From Linnemannia hyalina (Eukaryota; Mortierellomycota; Mortierellomycetes; Mortierellales; Mortierellaceae): a stretch of DNA of 64,000 bases. The translations under genes and the position numbers were made by a program. Position 1 is the stretch's first letter. Each line of letters begins with the position of its first letter. The notes under the pieces were generated by a model. It ran no database searches. It was given only the letters and a program-made list of their open reading frames with translations, and was not told the DNA's origin. The stretch is from positions 806,001-870,000 of the forward strand of contig JAHRHY010000004.1 of NCBI GenBank assembly GCA_019671135.1, read 5' to 3'. This document shows, in pieces, positions 21,355 through 32,668 of the stretch.

Positions 21355-23735
21355 ATGTGAGGAAAAGAAAAGGAGGAAGTGGATCCAGGAGTCTGTATAT
21401 GTCGACTGACAGCCGACAAGCATGGTGGATGAACAATTGTTGGAGAATGGTCCCTCGTCTTGTTTTATTGCTCTTGTTGCTTTCAGTTTCCATCTCAAAA
21501 CAAGACGTACTACAATAGGTCGAACGGAGCTATACGAAGGTGTATGAAGAATATGAAGAATATAATAGATGGACGACAGCAAAAACGACGTTGTTGATGG
21601 TGAAAGGGCGAAGGAAGGGATAAGAATGGGCGTGTTATGTACTTGAAGTTGCGAGAAATGTCGTGGACTGTGAAATACTGAAAAATGACAACGCGTTGGT
21701 GTATACGACGGAGACACGGACAGATAAGGTTTGCCCACGCACCCTACCTCCCTACCTTGAACCGTCCATCTCTTTGTTCAAACGGAGAATACATTGTCGA
21801 ATTCAGGGGGGCGGAAAGGGAACAGAGAAGGAAGGAGGGAGAGAGTGAGAGAGTGAAGGTCAGAAAGAGAGAGAGGAGGAGCAAGGGATAGAAAGTGAGA
21901 GCAAAAGAAAGGTGCAAGGAACCTAAACCAAGAACAGAGACAAGTGTCGTGCCACCCCTGTGGAGAGACATATATATCTTTTTTGTTCAATGAGCAACGA
22001 GTAAGTTATGACCCATGGACGAAATGAGATCCACGAGGCACTTTTATTATTCAGTTCGTGCGACAAAGAATACAGATGCAGCTCTTGTCTCTCTTTTTTA
22101 TGTTGTAGGTGGTTTTTATATTTGCACAAGGATGAGGACGGGATGCATGCGACGGAGCCAACACTGGAGAGTAAGAGAGCAAAAAAGAGTAACAGATGAG
22201 ACGGAGGTCGTGGTTGACGCGAAGCAGAGCGATGAACAAGTCGCCTTCCCTTTGTTCTCTCTCTTTTTCGCGTGTGAGCGATGGGATGAATGTCTGAGGC
22301 GAACGTATTGAACACACCTTGTCCCACTCGAAAACCTGCCTGTATGCTTACTTCAATGAGAATCTGTGACGACCTCATTCACCCCCGCAACTCCTCATCA
22401 TCCACCTCCTCTTCCCCCCCGCAACCTCTCCGTCTCTCAGGACCAAAAGGGGGCTGTTGCAGATGGGGAAATAAAGGAGTCAGTGAGAAGCACAGATCCA
22501 TTCACTTACTCGCCATCTCTCTCACTCTCTTTTACGTTTAACAGAAAAAGGCAGCGACCGAACGAGAAAGAGAGACAAGGAACAAGGAGGAGCGTCAACA
22601 TGCACATCTCTCATCAACCCAGGTCAACCCAAAACCCACCACGCATACACCTAGCTACATCCATTCTCCTTTTATTTGGTACTCTTGCCGTCACTGTGCT
22701 TCTATCTCTCTCCTCGAGTTCTCTTCGACTAACCCACCGATAGAGCCAATTTCTCCATTCTTAAACAACACTGCCTTCTAGGGAGACGAGGTAGAAAACG
22801 GATCAATTTCCCTTTTTTTTATTGCTTTGGCCATGTTAACAAACAAATACGCAAAACATATCCTTGAAGGTACTATTGGATCAGCCCCTGGATCTTGGGA
22901 AGGAGCTGTTCTTTTTTCGTTTTGTGTCCAATTTTTTCTTGTTGTTGGACGGATGTACCCCTAACTTTTCTAGCTCTCGGATCATCGTGCATACACCCAC
23001 ATGCACAATGTGGGCCATTCCTCGACCACATACCCCTCCTCTCTCGTTCCTTCTCACTTTCAGCAAGCAAAACACACACAGCAAACAAACAAACAAACAA
23101 ACTAACAAACAAAGAGCACGAAGCGCGCGTATTTTTCACTCCTTGACGACCCTCCTATTCAACTCTTAGTTTGTAGGACAAAACAAGTCTGTTTTAGATC
23201 CAACAACAACAACAACAACTACAACTACAACTACACCTTCCCACTCTCTCTTGTGCCTCTGTTCCTTTCCCCTGCCTAAAAATCCGTCATTCTTGTCACA
23301 TCTCCTTTCATTTAATCTCTTATCACATCATTTACCCAATCAACAGGATGCTCCACCATCCAATCGAGGTGAGAATAGCAAATTGACAACTAGGCCAACC
23401 ATGGAACAAGCATCAGGGAGAAAAAAGAGGACCTTGCGTTCAAGGGGACAGAGCTACAGGATGAGTGTATGAGAGGTTGTGTACGAAAAAAAGAGATGGA
23501 GTGAGTGTGTACGAAAATGAGAAGGAAGCACTGATGACAGAGAAAAAAAAAAAGAAAGGGGTAGGGGGTTAGAAAAAAAAAAGGTCAAGGGAGGAAGAGG
23601 AAGAAGGACGGAGGGGAGAAGGTTGGACCTCATATTCACAAGAGGGACGTGTGCATGCTCACCTTTTCTATTCTTGCACACGAGATAAAACCCCTTGATC
23701 TATCTATTTTTTTTATGTTGAAAGTGGAGAATGGC

Positions 23736-23741
23736 TTTATT
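23736..23741 (-). terminator. Poly(A) signal overlapping the transporter stop codon
   Basis: Minus-strand AATAAA that contains the TAA stop of the transporter gene (codons CAA TAA, then AGC). Confidence 0.4.
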
Positions 23742-26700
23742 GACCATAGAAGTTGGTGTCTGCCAATGGACAATGGTCAATGACTTCTGATGCACCCCAC
23801 CACTCAAAAAAGTTCTTGTCCCAGCTCTATTGAGATACAACATACACGCAAGGGTTCGTTAGAAGGAGAAGTTGATGTAAAAATAAACTTGACTGTGATA
23901 CGAAACGAAGACGCGTCTGCTTACGCGACAGAACTAAACAACTAGATCTCTATTACCTGGAGCATAAAGTAGCAAAGGAGGCCGCTAAGTGCCACGCCGG
24001 TGTCCATGGCGGCAGAGGTGACATAATTATACCGCTTCCACCACCCGTTATGGTATCGCCGAATGTACCACATAAAGATGAATCCCAGAAAGATGCCGTT
24101 AGGATAAAAGTACGCCTGTGCTGGAGGCATGTTACTTGTGGCAGCGAGCAGGCCGGGGAAGTGGATCTTTTTGAGCCATTTGACTCGCGGGTATCGATGA
24201 CATAGCCACCAGGCTGGGAGAGGAAGGAATGCGCCGATGACAAAGCCCCATTGAATGATCGAGTACTGGGTCCCTAGGCCAAACATCCTTCCAGGTCCGA
24301 TCACTCCCCAGATCACCGACGCCGAGTAGAATGCTAACCAGTGACAAGGTTGGTGTGATCAGGTATGAATGTCTTAAGTACGTTTGCACACAGAGACCAC
24401 TGATAAATGATAAGATATAACTTACTGTTGGTGTTACGGCAGGTCCAGGGGTATCCAGCCTTGGTGCAGATATTCGGCTGAACCTTTAACAACCAATCCG
24501 TCGTCGCCAGGTTAATGATCCCCGCGATCACACTCGAAACTACTTGCACCCAAAACATGATCCTCGGCGGGATCTTCATGTAATGACCCAACTTCAGATC
24601 CTGTGTAAACTGGAGCGCTTGGACATTGGTGATATATCCATAGGCCTTGAAGGTCACATTGGCGATCGGGTGACCAGGCATTAGATATCCGATCACGTAC
24701 TCTGTGATTACATTCAGTCCTGGTTGTTGGTTCGTCACGGCTTGGACGATGCCGACGGGGAGCGCAAAGATGAAAGCGATGGCGAGCGAAACGAGAGGTA
24801 GTACCAGGGAAGGTAGTGCCATTTCTCGACGCAGAAAATCGACATTGCCAACGAGACCAAAAACAGCGTCGCGTACCACCTACGAAGAAATAAATGAAAA
24901 GATGTGTCAATCTTTGTGTTGCTCAACAGTGGCAAAGTACATACGATGGCAAATAAAAAAAGGAGGGAACGGACCCCTTTGCACTTGGAACCACATTTAA
25001 TAAAACCCTGTGTTGTTTGTTTTGTTTGTTTTGATTTGCTCTGTGGAAGTTTTCACACCCAGAGTCCAAGCCAGAAATTACCACCCCTGGTTGCTCATCC
25101 TATTCACGTTTTTTTTGTTTGCTTATTTACCATTGAGGAACTTCCTTGTATTTCATCATCATCCGGGAGTGTATATCGTGGTCCTTCATTGCAATAGCGG
25201 CCCTCCACTGGTCACGGATGTCCTTGCCATGGTACAAGGCTACATGTGTCAATGTCGCCGTCAACCCCGCGAATCCAATCCCGTACCTACGAGAAAGCAG
25301 ACAAAAACAACATGAAAGTGAGTTGTCACCATTCGCCTTATTTCATCGGAAAAAAAACCACATCCATAGACATAACAAACTAAAGTAGCTTACGTGAGGG
25401 CAAAGAAAGAATCCATTCTGAGAGGTCCATACGCCTCATACTTCACAGGGTGCAACACATTGTTCGTCATCACCATTGCCTTATCATACGGCGTCCCATC
25501 CTCCCTAAACAACCCCGCCGTCAGAATCGGGAAGTTCTTGGAGTTCCACAGGTTGGAGTAATACACGATCGGGGCAATAATCCAAGCGACAATCACAAAC
25601 CCAACCAGGATGTTGACTTGCGCCCACCAAGGGGTTACAAGTGGTGAGAGAGCAGAAGTTGAAGTCGCCCAGTCAAAGGAGAGGGTTCCGATCCCGAGGC
25701 CGTTGGATCCTGTTAGTTGGGAGAGGATTACGTTCTGGGGGTTGATCCAACAGAGGATTGAGAATGCGGTAAGAGTTGGGAAGATGTAGTTGGGGAACCA
25801 GTACCATATGAATGAGCCGAGGGAGACGTAGGTGAAGAACCGGAGACGGCTCACTTTGCGTTTCTTCCTGATTCCGCTGAAACGTGATGATGCTCTGCTT
25901 CCTTGTTTCATCTCGTGTCCTTGTTCACCTTCTCCTTGTATATGATCCGTGTCGATGATGTCGTCTTCATCGCCATCCTCGGAGGACTCGTGCAGGGTCC
26001 TGAATAGCGCCACGGTGACAAGGTTGGCGGGCCAGATCATGCTTGGAGGTCTAACCAGAAATTTCCTCAAAACGCCACTAAAAATGAAGAATATAAAATA
26101 ATCAAAACATGTTAGTATCTCGCATATTTTTTTTCGTTTTCTATATCCCAGCCATGCAACCATTGAACGAAAACAAGCAAGTAAATGAATGCTCACGCTA
26201 AACTGAAACCGGTGACCTGGGTGGTCAAGACCAACATGAACCCCGCCATAAACCCTTGGTCCTCGCCATAGTACTTCTTCTGCAAAATGACAATATCGAC
26301 CGCATACGCGGTCCCCGAACAACACGCGACTGCCGTCCCGATCAACGCATGCTCCTTGATATTAAATGGTCCTGGGTTGAGCGACACGAGGGGTCCTCCA
26401 AGAGATCCGAATATCCGGAATTTGGTTGTAGGTAGGACGCGGGCGAGAAATTTGCCGATGGGGAGGGAGATGTGGGACACGACGGTGTAGGTGATGGAGA
26501 CGGGGTTCTGGCGGAGGTAGAAGAATTGGTTGACGAAGGAGACGAGGAGGGTGAAGAAGAGGGCGAGGAACCACATCCGGAATGTGTTTGTTGGCATTGA
26601 CGGGTCATCCGTCACTGATTGGATGTATGCGTTGAATATTACTGTTAGTTGGTTGTTTGTTACCATGGCGACTATGTAGCAATCGAAGGAGATAGCAAAC

Positions 26701-27112
26701 CATCGGATGTTGATTTACCTGGGACGATGGTGCGTACTTCCTCAATTGGCGAATTATCTTCTAAGTCTACCGACGAGATCTGCGACTCCACATCTCCTCT
26801 CTCACGTTCATCGCCATTAGTACCCTTCTCCTTCTCACTAAGAACATCCTTGGTTGTGGCAGTACTGGCAAGACGAGTTCGAGAAGTGTCAGAGTACGAT
26901 GAAGCGGCTCCTACATCTTCAGGCCCACTGTACCCCGACCCTGCTTCTTCTTTTCCTTCTCCTGCCATCTCATTATAACCGTCATTGTTCCCTATAGAGG
27001 TATCGTTGGTGCTCCTGCGTTGTTCAGCCGTCTCTGGAGCTATCCTTGTCCGCGTTGGTATTATTCCTCCTGCTGCTTCTACTGCTCCTTCAGTGTGTGG
27101 GTGCTCTACCAT
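23737..27112 (-). CDS. Oligopeptide transporter (OPT family), apparent frameshift in exon 5
   Basis: Proton-coupled plasma-membrane importer of small peptides, OPT family. Seven exons: 26719-27112, 26197-26641, 25394-26077, 25131-25286, 24426-24879, 23957-24333 and 23737-23826. The acidic cytosolic N-terminus (about 125 residues) leads into IEEVRTIVP. The family signature NPGPFNIKEH is at about residues 220-229, followed by about 14 hydrophobic helices, KYKEVPQWWY, TNQQPGLNVITEYVIGYL, LKLGHYMKIPPR and C-terminal FFEWWG. All junctions fit in phase, but the exons sum to 2600 nt, one short of (or two over) a multiple of three. Exon 5 starts in the frame WYATLFLVSLAMSIF and continues as SLAIAFIFALPVGIV in another frame. 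The shift lies at a CTCTC around 24792-24803 (residue about 586). As written, the protein would stop at 24735, losing the last helices. Confidence 0.85.
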
Positions 27113-27626
27113 ACGAGGTTTGCTGAAGAGGATGTAGAAAAGAGTCGTGAATGTATGTGTCGACTGTGACTCCTTTTCTATCTTCTATTGATCAAGCGGA
27201 TGTAGGACTGGAAAAAAAAGGCGGTGAAAGGAAGAGGTAAGCGTGAATAGGCGAGGGTTGTTTACTGAAGAGTCGATAAAGGAAGAAGTGGAGGATGCAA
27301 AGAGCACTACGATGACAACACTTACGAAAAGAAGGCTGGACCATTTTCGATTTCATAGAATGATTCCAGGGATAAGGATAGAATAGCATCCATTTGGGAC
27401 GATATTCTACATGCTACAACCACGTTCATCTCACCCCTGTACCTGGTATGTCATGTCATCCTAATGAAGGTTCTGATATATATACTGTTTATTGTTTTGT
27501 TTTGTGTTAGCAATGCTTGCTATAGGTAGAATGCAGGGTAAAAAAAAGAAATAACTATGTACAAGTGCGGAAGGAGAAGGGGTATCGGGAAGTGTTGAAA
27601 TAGGCATGAGAGAGGGAGCGAGTCGT
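27113..27626. other. Intergenic: transporter promoter and 3' side of the pseudokinase gene
   Basis: No gene seen; unique AT-rich sequence of about 500 bp with a purine-rich patch at 27205-27300. Confidence 0.6.
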
Positions 27627-30044
27627 TTAGAAGCCAGAGTCGGCTATGAGGCTCTTGAGCTTGCGCTGCTTGACAGCAGTGCTTTGAAGGATCTTCTTGG
27701 CAACATCGACCTCGGTGGCAACTTTGGAGGGCAAAGGGGGAATAGCAGGTGCAGGCTCCTCCTTCGAGGCCTTGCTGGACTTGCCCAGTCCCAAAAGACC
27801 GCCTTGCTTGCGAGTTTTAGAGCCAGATATGGGGAAGATGGACGAAGAGGCCAGGAGAGGAGAGGACGCGGGGGCATTGGGAGAGATACCTTGGTGCTCC
27901 AGGATACGTTCGGCCATACGCATACGCTTGGTCTCGCCACGCTCGCCCTTCCACTCGGCCAGAACAGACCTGCACAGATCCTGAGCCTCCCTCGAGGTCC
28001 TGGTCTCGCTGAGGGGTGCCTCAACAGCGTTGACAGCATAGGACAAACTCTTATGATCAGAGCTACCGAGGTCAGTTAAGAGGAACAACTTCATGAGGTC
28101 GACACGAAGGTAGCGAGCAGTCAGGCCGAGAGCATTGCCCTCATGGTGAGACTCGATGCTCAGACTGGCCTCGCCCTTCTCGCGCAAGAGGGTGTACAGT
28201 TCCGATCCAGCAACAGAGACAATATCGCTGAGGTTGGCGTTCTTGATGTACTTGTGGAAGGGAGTCAAACCGCGGTTGTCGGCGTCGTTGACGCTAAGCT
28301 GGCACTCGTTCATCAAGAACTTGGTCGCCTCCAGAGCCAAGGCGTAGTTGGTCGCATGCTCGAGAACAATGTGGAGAGCATTCTGGTTGGTGAGGGTGGT
28401 GTACTGCTGCATGTTGGCACCGTTCCTCTGAAGAGTCTTGAGAACATCCATGAGCGTCTCTGGCTGGTAGAAGCAGGCGACATGTATGGGCGTGACCTCG
28501 GCAAGCATAGAGTAGGCGGGAAGCGAGGCCAGCCCATTGGGGTTCGCTCCATTGGTGAGGATGTAACTCTCTGCAAGATCGGCGTTGCCCTCCTGGCAGG
28601 CCTCCCAGATGGTCTGTGGGTTACGTCTCTTTGGAGGGAAGGTGTACTGAGGGATCTCCTGGGAATGGAAGGAGGCCATGGTCGAGACGCGACGAGCATC
28701 CCTGGTAGGGATGGCAGGCACACCGCCGCTCATAATGGACGAACCGCTGGAGCTGCCACTGCTGATAGACATGGATCGGGATGAGGACGTGAAAGAGGGC
28801 GCGACGGATGCCTTGCGACGCTGAGAGACTGGTGGCACGGGTGGGGGCACTGGTTGCGGAGGTGGGAGGTAGTCGGGCTCGCGTGGAGACAACAAGAGCT
28901 CGCGCGACCGCAGAGAGGCTTGACCGTCGCTGTCAAAAGAAGGCGAACGGCCAACCTTGATAGACATGGATCGATTGAGGATTGGTGGAGAATAGGGAGC
29001 CGCCTTTGGCTCGTCATCTGCGAATGGAATGAGAAGAGAAAAGTGTGCATGGTGAGAACAAGGAACCAATGAACAAAAAGAGAATGAAGACATATAACTG
29101 CATAGTCAATACGGCGAATAGGACTTACCCATGGTTAATTCTTCCAATTGGCGGAGGAAGGTGCTGGAGGGCTGCTTCAACAGGACACCGAGGGTCTGGA
29201 TGACCCAGTCGAGCGAAGGGCGGTCCTGAGGGTTAGCCTGCCAGCAACGGGTATAGATATCTTCAAAGGTAGGGTCGGTGCCCTTGACAGGACGCTCGCG
29301 TCTTCCGGAGACAATGTTTTGCGCCAACGAGACCAGGGCACCGTTCTGGATGTTTTCAGGGGTAATGAGGTCCTCGAAAGGGGAACGACCGCTCGAGATC
29401 TCCCAAAAGACCATACCAAGCGAGTAGATGTCAGCCTCGTTCGAATAGCGCTGTCCGTTCTTGGATAACCGCTCGGGAGCCAGGTAGGCCATCCTGGTGG
29501 TGTGTTCCCTTGATGATGCGACCTCTGAATCTCTGCTGTTTCCAAAATCCGAGAGAACTGCGGAGCCATTGTCGTCGATGAGGACACTGGCCGAGTGCAA
29601 TTGGCGGTGGCGGATGCCCTTGTGGTGGAGATAACGGAGTCCGAGAGCGATATCCATGGCAAGATTATAGCGATCGGGCCAGGTGAGATGGGGGTGGAAA
29701 TTGAGGAGGTACGAGTGGAGGGTACCGTGTTCGTTGTGGTTGAGGACGAGGTAAGGGATTGAGGATTGAGGGTCGAGGGTATATCCGTGGAGGTGGAGGA
29801 TCTGGGAACACTTTTGCAGCTTGGTAAGGAGGCGAATTTCCTTTTCAATGGCCGCAAGCTCACCAAAGGGTTCTTTGAGCTCGATGTCGTGTTCCTTCCA
29901 TCGGCCCATATGCACCAGACCAGACCGGCCAGGGATGTGGTTGTTGTAGGACTGTCGGGAGATCTCCTCAAAGGGGATATAAGCGGTCATCTGTTGGAGG
30001 ATCGACATGATGTCGTGGCTAACTGGTGGTACTGCAACTGCCAT
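27627..30044 (-). CDS. Pseudokinase-ankyrin repeat protein
   Basis: Predicted signalling scaffold, 768 residues from exons 29129-30044 and 27627-29017. Residues about 25-295 form a tyrosine-kinase-like fold: Lys57 in the beta-3 position, Glu69 in helix C, HRQLHSASVL at 146-155, SDFG at 165-168, APE at 189-191 and DIYSLGMVFWEISSGRSPF at 205-223. The catalytic Asp of HRD is Gln148, the metal-binding Asn is Ser153, and there is no GxGxxG loop, so catalysis is unlikely. A Ser/Pro-rich linker (about 310-430) precedes ankyrin-like repeats at about 440-615 (TIWEACQEGNADLAESYI, TPIHVACFYQPETLMDVL, NALHIVLEHATNYALALEA, NRGLTPFHKYIKNANL). The basic C-terminus reads KQRKLKSLIADSGF. Start chosen at 30044, just before the fold; the in-frame upstream ATG at 30362 begins in pyrimidine leader. 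Confidence 0.87.
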
Positions 30045-32244
30045 ATCTGTGTGAATATATGTTTGTCGTGTGGTTGTCGTGTGGGTGGGTGTTGGTGAAA
30101 TGAGTGTGTGTCCGAGTGCTAAAGACGAGGAACGGTGATCCCAAGCGAGGCCGTTAGTTGTTTGTTTATCGAAAACTGATAAGGGAATGAGGAGGGGTAT
30201 GAGCGAAGCAAAATTAAAAGTGTGGGGGAAGAGAGATATAGAGAAGGAAGGAATGACGATCGAAGATGAGAAGGAGGAGTGGAGAAGAAAGGAAGAGAAA
30301 AGAAAGGTGGAGAAGAGAAGAGAAGAGAAAGAAAGAGAAGGAAGAAGCGGGATGATGCGCATGAATAATTAAGAAGAAACAGAGAGACGACGGGACAGAG
30401 AAGGAAGTGCCCTTAGTAATTTGGTTTGTGCTTGTTTTGTCGCTGTGGCGGATTGGTCCATTTACGCCCGCAACCTTGGCGAGGCGGGGGAGAGAGGAGT
30501 TGAATGAATGAATGAACAGGGTGAGGGGGTGGGGTGGGGAAGAGGGCTCTGCACCTTCTTTTTGACAGTTCCTGGCCAAGAAAGACAAGAATAAAGAGAT
30601 ATACAAACGCCAGCCTGGTCATTGAGACGAGGACCGCAGTTTACAGTTCAAAGAGAAAGAGAGCAGGACCCGTTCATATTCATTCGATCGATCATTATTG
30701 TATGTCGAGTGGAGAAGGACAACGATACCTCAAAAAAGTGGAGGAGAACGAGTCAATAAAAATGGAGAAGGGCCGATGAATGAGTTGAAAACAATCCTGT
30801 TATGACCTGTCTGTCATATCAGTGGTGGGTGGAGAAGTGAAAACAAATAGAGTTTGCACCTTTTTTTCATCTCTCAATGCCCTCTCCAACTGGGCTAACA
30901 GAGTGTTTGCCCACTTGGCCGAGGCCCGAGGCCATTTTCCTTCCACTTGGAGTCCGTCTGCCCATGTGCTGGTCATTGTTGTTGCTGTTGTATTTGTATT
31001 GCTCCGATCATCAAAATAGTCGAGCTAACTGAATGTTGCTGTTGTTGTTTGCCGTTGATGTTTTGCTGTTGTAAAAGCTGAGAACCCTTTCTCAGATGAC
31101 ATCCATTCAAAGGTATCCTCTCTCAGGTACCCCCTTTTTCGCATCTCATTTTTTTCTGCACGCTACTCCATGTTGCTTCCACAAGTACACACACAGACCC
31201 CTGCGTCGTTTTTTTTTATTGTTTTCATCACAGCGTCAACAGCACATCAACCAACGAACAGCAAAAAAAGAAGGGTGGCCTCTCGATCACCCTTTGCGCG
31301 AGTGTAAGTAAGCAACCACAACAACAATTGTCAAATGCAAAACGCCGCAACAAAATACACTCAGTGCTAATACGTTAGTGCGGTCAAGAAAATATTGCTT
31401 CTGATGCCATTTTTTTGGCATGATGGGAAAGTCGCTCTTTTTTTTTCGTTTGTGTTCTTTGTTGCTCCAAATAAGCATGTGCTTGGAGAGATGGGGATTT
31501 AGGAAAAGTGTGGAGGCCAGGAGTCAACAATAAAGATTCAGGAACAAAAGATGAAAACGTCACGTGGTGTCTTGGAATCGAGGTCTCGCCTTAATACTTA
31601 CACTGCGGGTCGGGGTTGGTGGAGGGAATGTGTGCCATAGGTAGTTGTGATCGGTGATATGAAAAGACGAGGAAGAAAGTGAGAGAGGGAAGTGAAGGAG
31701 TTGAAAAATGGACGGTGATAAGAAAAGGGACGTCGGAAAGAAGAGGAACAAGGTTCTACAGGCGAGAGGAGTCTCTAGAAAGTATTGGGCGCTAATGTAA
31801 TGGCGGTTTGCGAATACGTCGTTAGGATGATGAGATGACAGGAAACAAGGAAAAGGGCACCAAGTGTTCGGGATATGAATAGGAGGAAAAATAGTACTAG
31901 GAGGGTAGGGAATATACAAGAGAGAAATGGTGAAGAGCACTTTTTGAAAACAAGAAAAAAAAATAGGGACAGGTAGGGTTCATTTATGAAGGAGAAAGAA
32001 AAACGAAATGGCCATTGAACACTGCCCAAACATTTTAGGGTTCATGCGCTGTCATGACATTCGATGTGAGGATGGACAGAGGAGCCGTGGAGAAGACGAG
32101 GACAAAGACATATGCACATACACGCAAAATGAATAATGGGTCAAGTGAGAGTGAATGAGTGAATGAGTGAATACAAAAAGAAGGGTGCGCAACAAGCACA
32201 GGGCAGAAGTGGAGAAGAGGCTGAAGTGAGTTGAGCAGAGTACG

Positions 32245-32311
32245 CAGACAGAGTCAGACAGACAGACAGAAAGAGACAGACAGACAGACACACAGACAGA
32301 CAAGATATAAA
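32245..32311. repeat. (GACA)n microsatellite
   Basis: Imperfect GACA/CAGA tandem array, interrupted near 32272 and 32290. Confidence 0.9.
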
Positions 32312-32630
32312 CATGCACATGAAAGAGACGAATATGAAAGTGGAAGGACACAAAGGGCGTTCACTGTTTTACATTATTCAATCATCCTTGTGGAACCAGC
32401 GTCGTTTTGTCGAAGGTCAGTAACCTCTCTCTGTTTGAACTCATGCAGAAGAATAAACCTTCGGATAAAAGGCGGACTATCGTTAAAATGACATGGATAC
32501 TGGCACAAGCCACTAATTCGACTCGGCACTCTTCCGGTTTGTTGTCTACAGACGCAACTCATTTTCCTGTGTGCACTTGCGACATGGTTCGATAAAGCAT
32601 ACGTACAGCCTCCACAGACCAGCAGGCAAA

Positions 32631-32668
32631 GGAACGAACGAGCAAACGAACGAACGAACGAACGAACA
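32631..32668. repeat. (GAAC)n microsatellite
   Basis: Tandem GAAC/CGAA units with one GCAAAC interruption. Confidence 0.9.

Larger units (their letters stand above)
19348..23735. other. 4.4-kb gene-poor, purine-rich region upstream of the C2H2 gene
   Basis: No convincing gene. On the plus strand 19.6-21.9 kb is strongly GA-rich, so it is pyrimidine-rich in the direction of the C2H2 gene. It holds a (GA)n tract, a G16 run and a (CAAA)n tract (about 23083-23113). Short open frames are compositional. An extended promoter, a long 5' leader or a non-coding transcript are possible. Confidence 0.5.

Noticed and set aside
22366..22743. 125-codon plus-strand frame with a hydrophobic C-terminal stretch
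   Set aside because: Ser/Pro/Leu content follows local CT richness; no conserved motif, splice context or good neighbouring exon was found.
30045..30362. N-terminal extension of the pseudokinase protein
   Set aside because: Translation gives only Ser/Leu/Phe low complexity from pyrimidine-rich leader; the ATG at 30044 directly precedes the folded domain.
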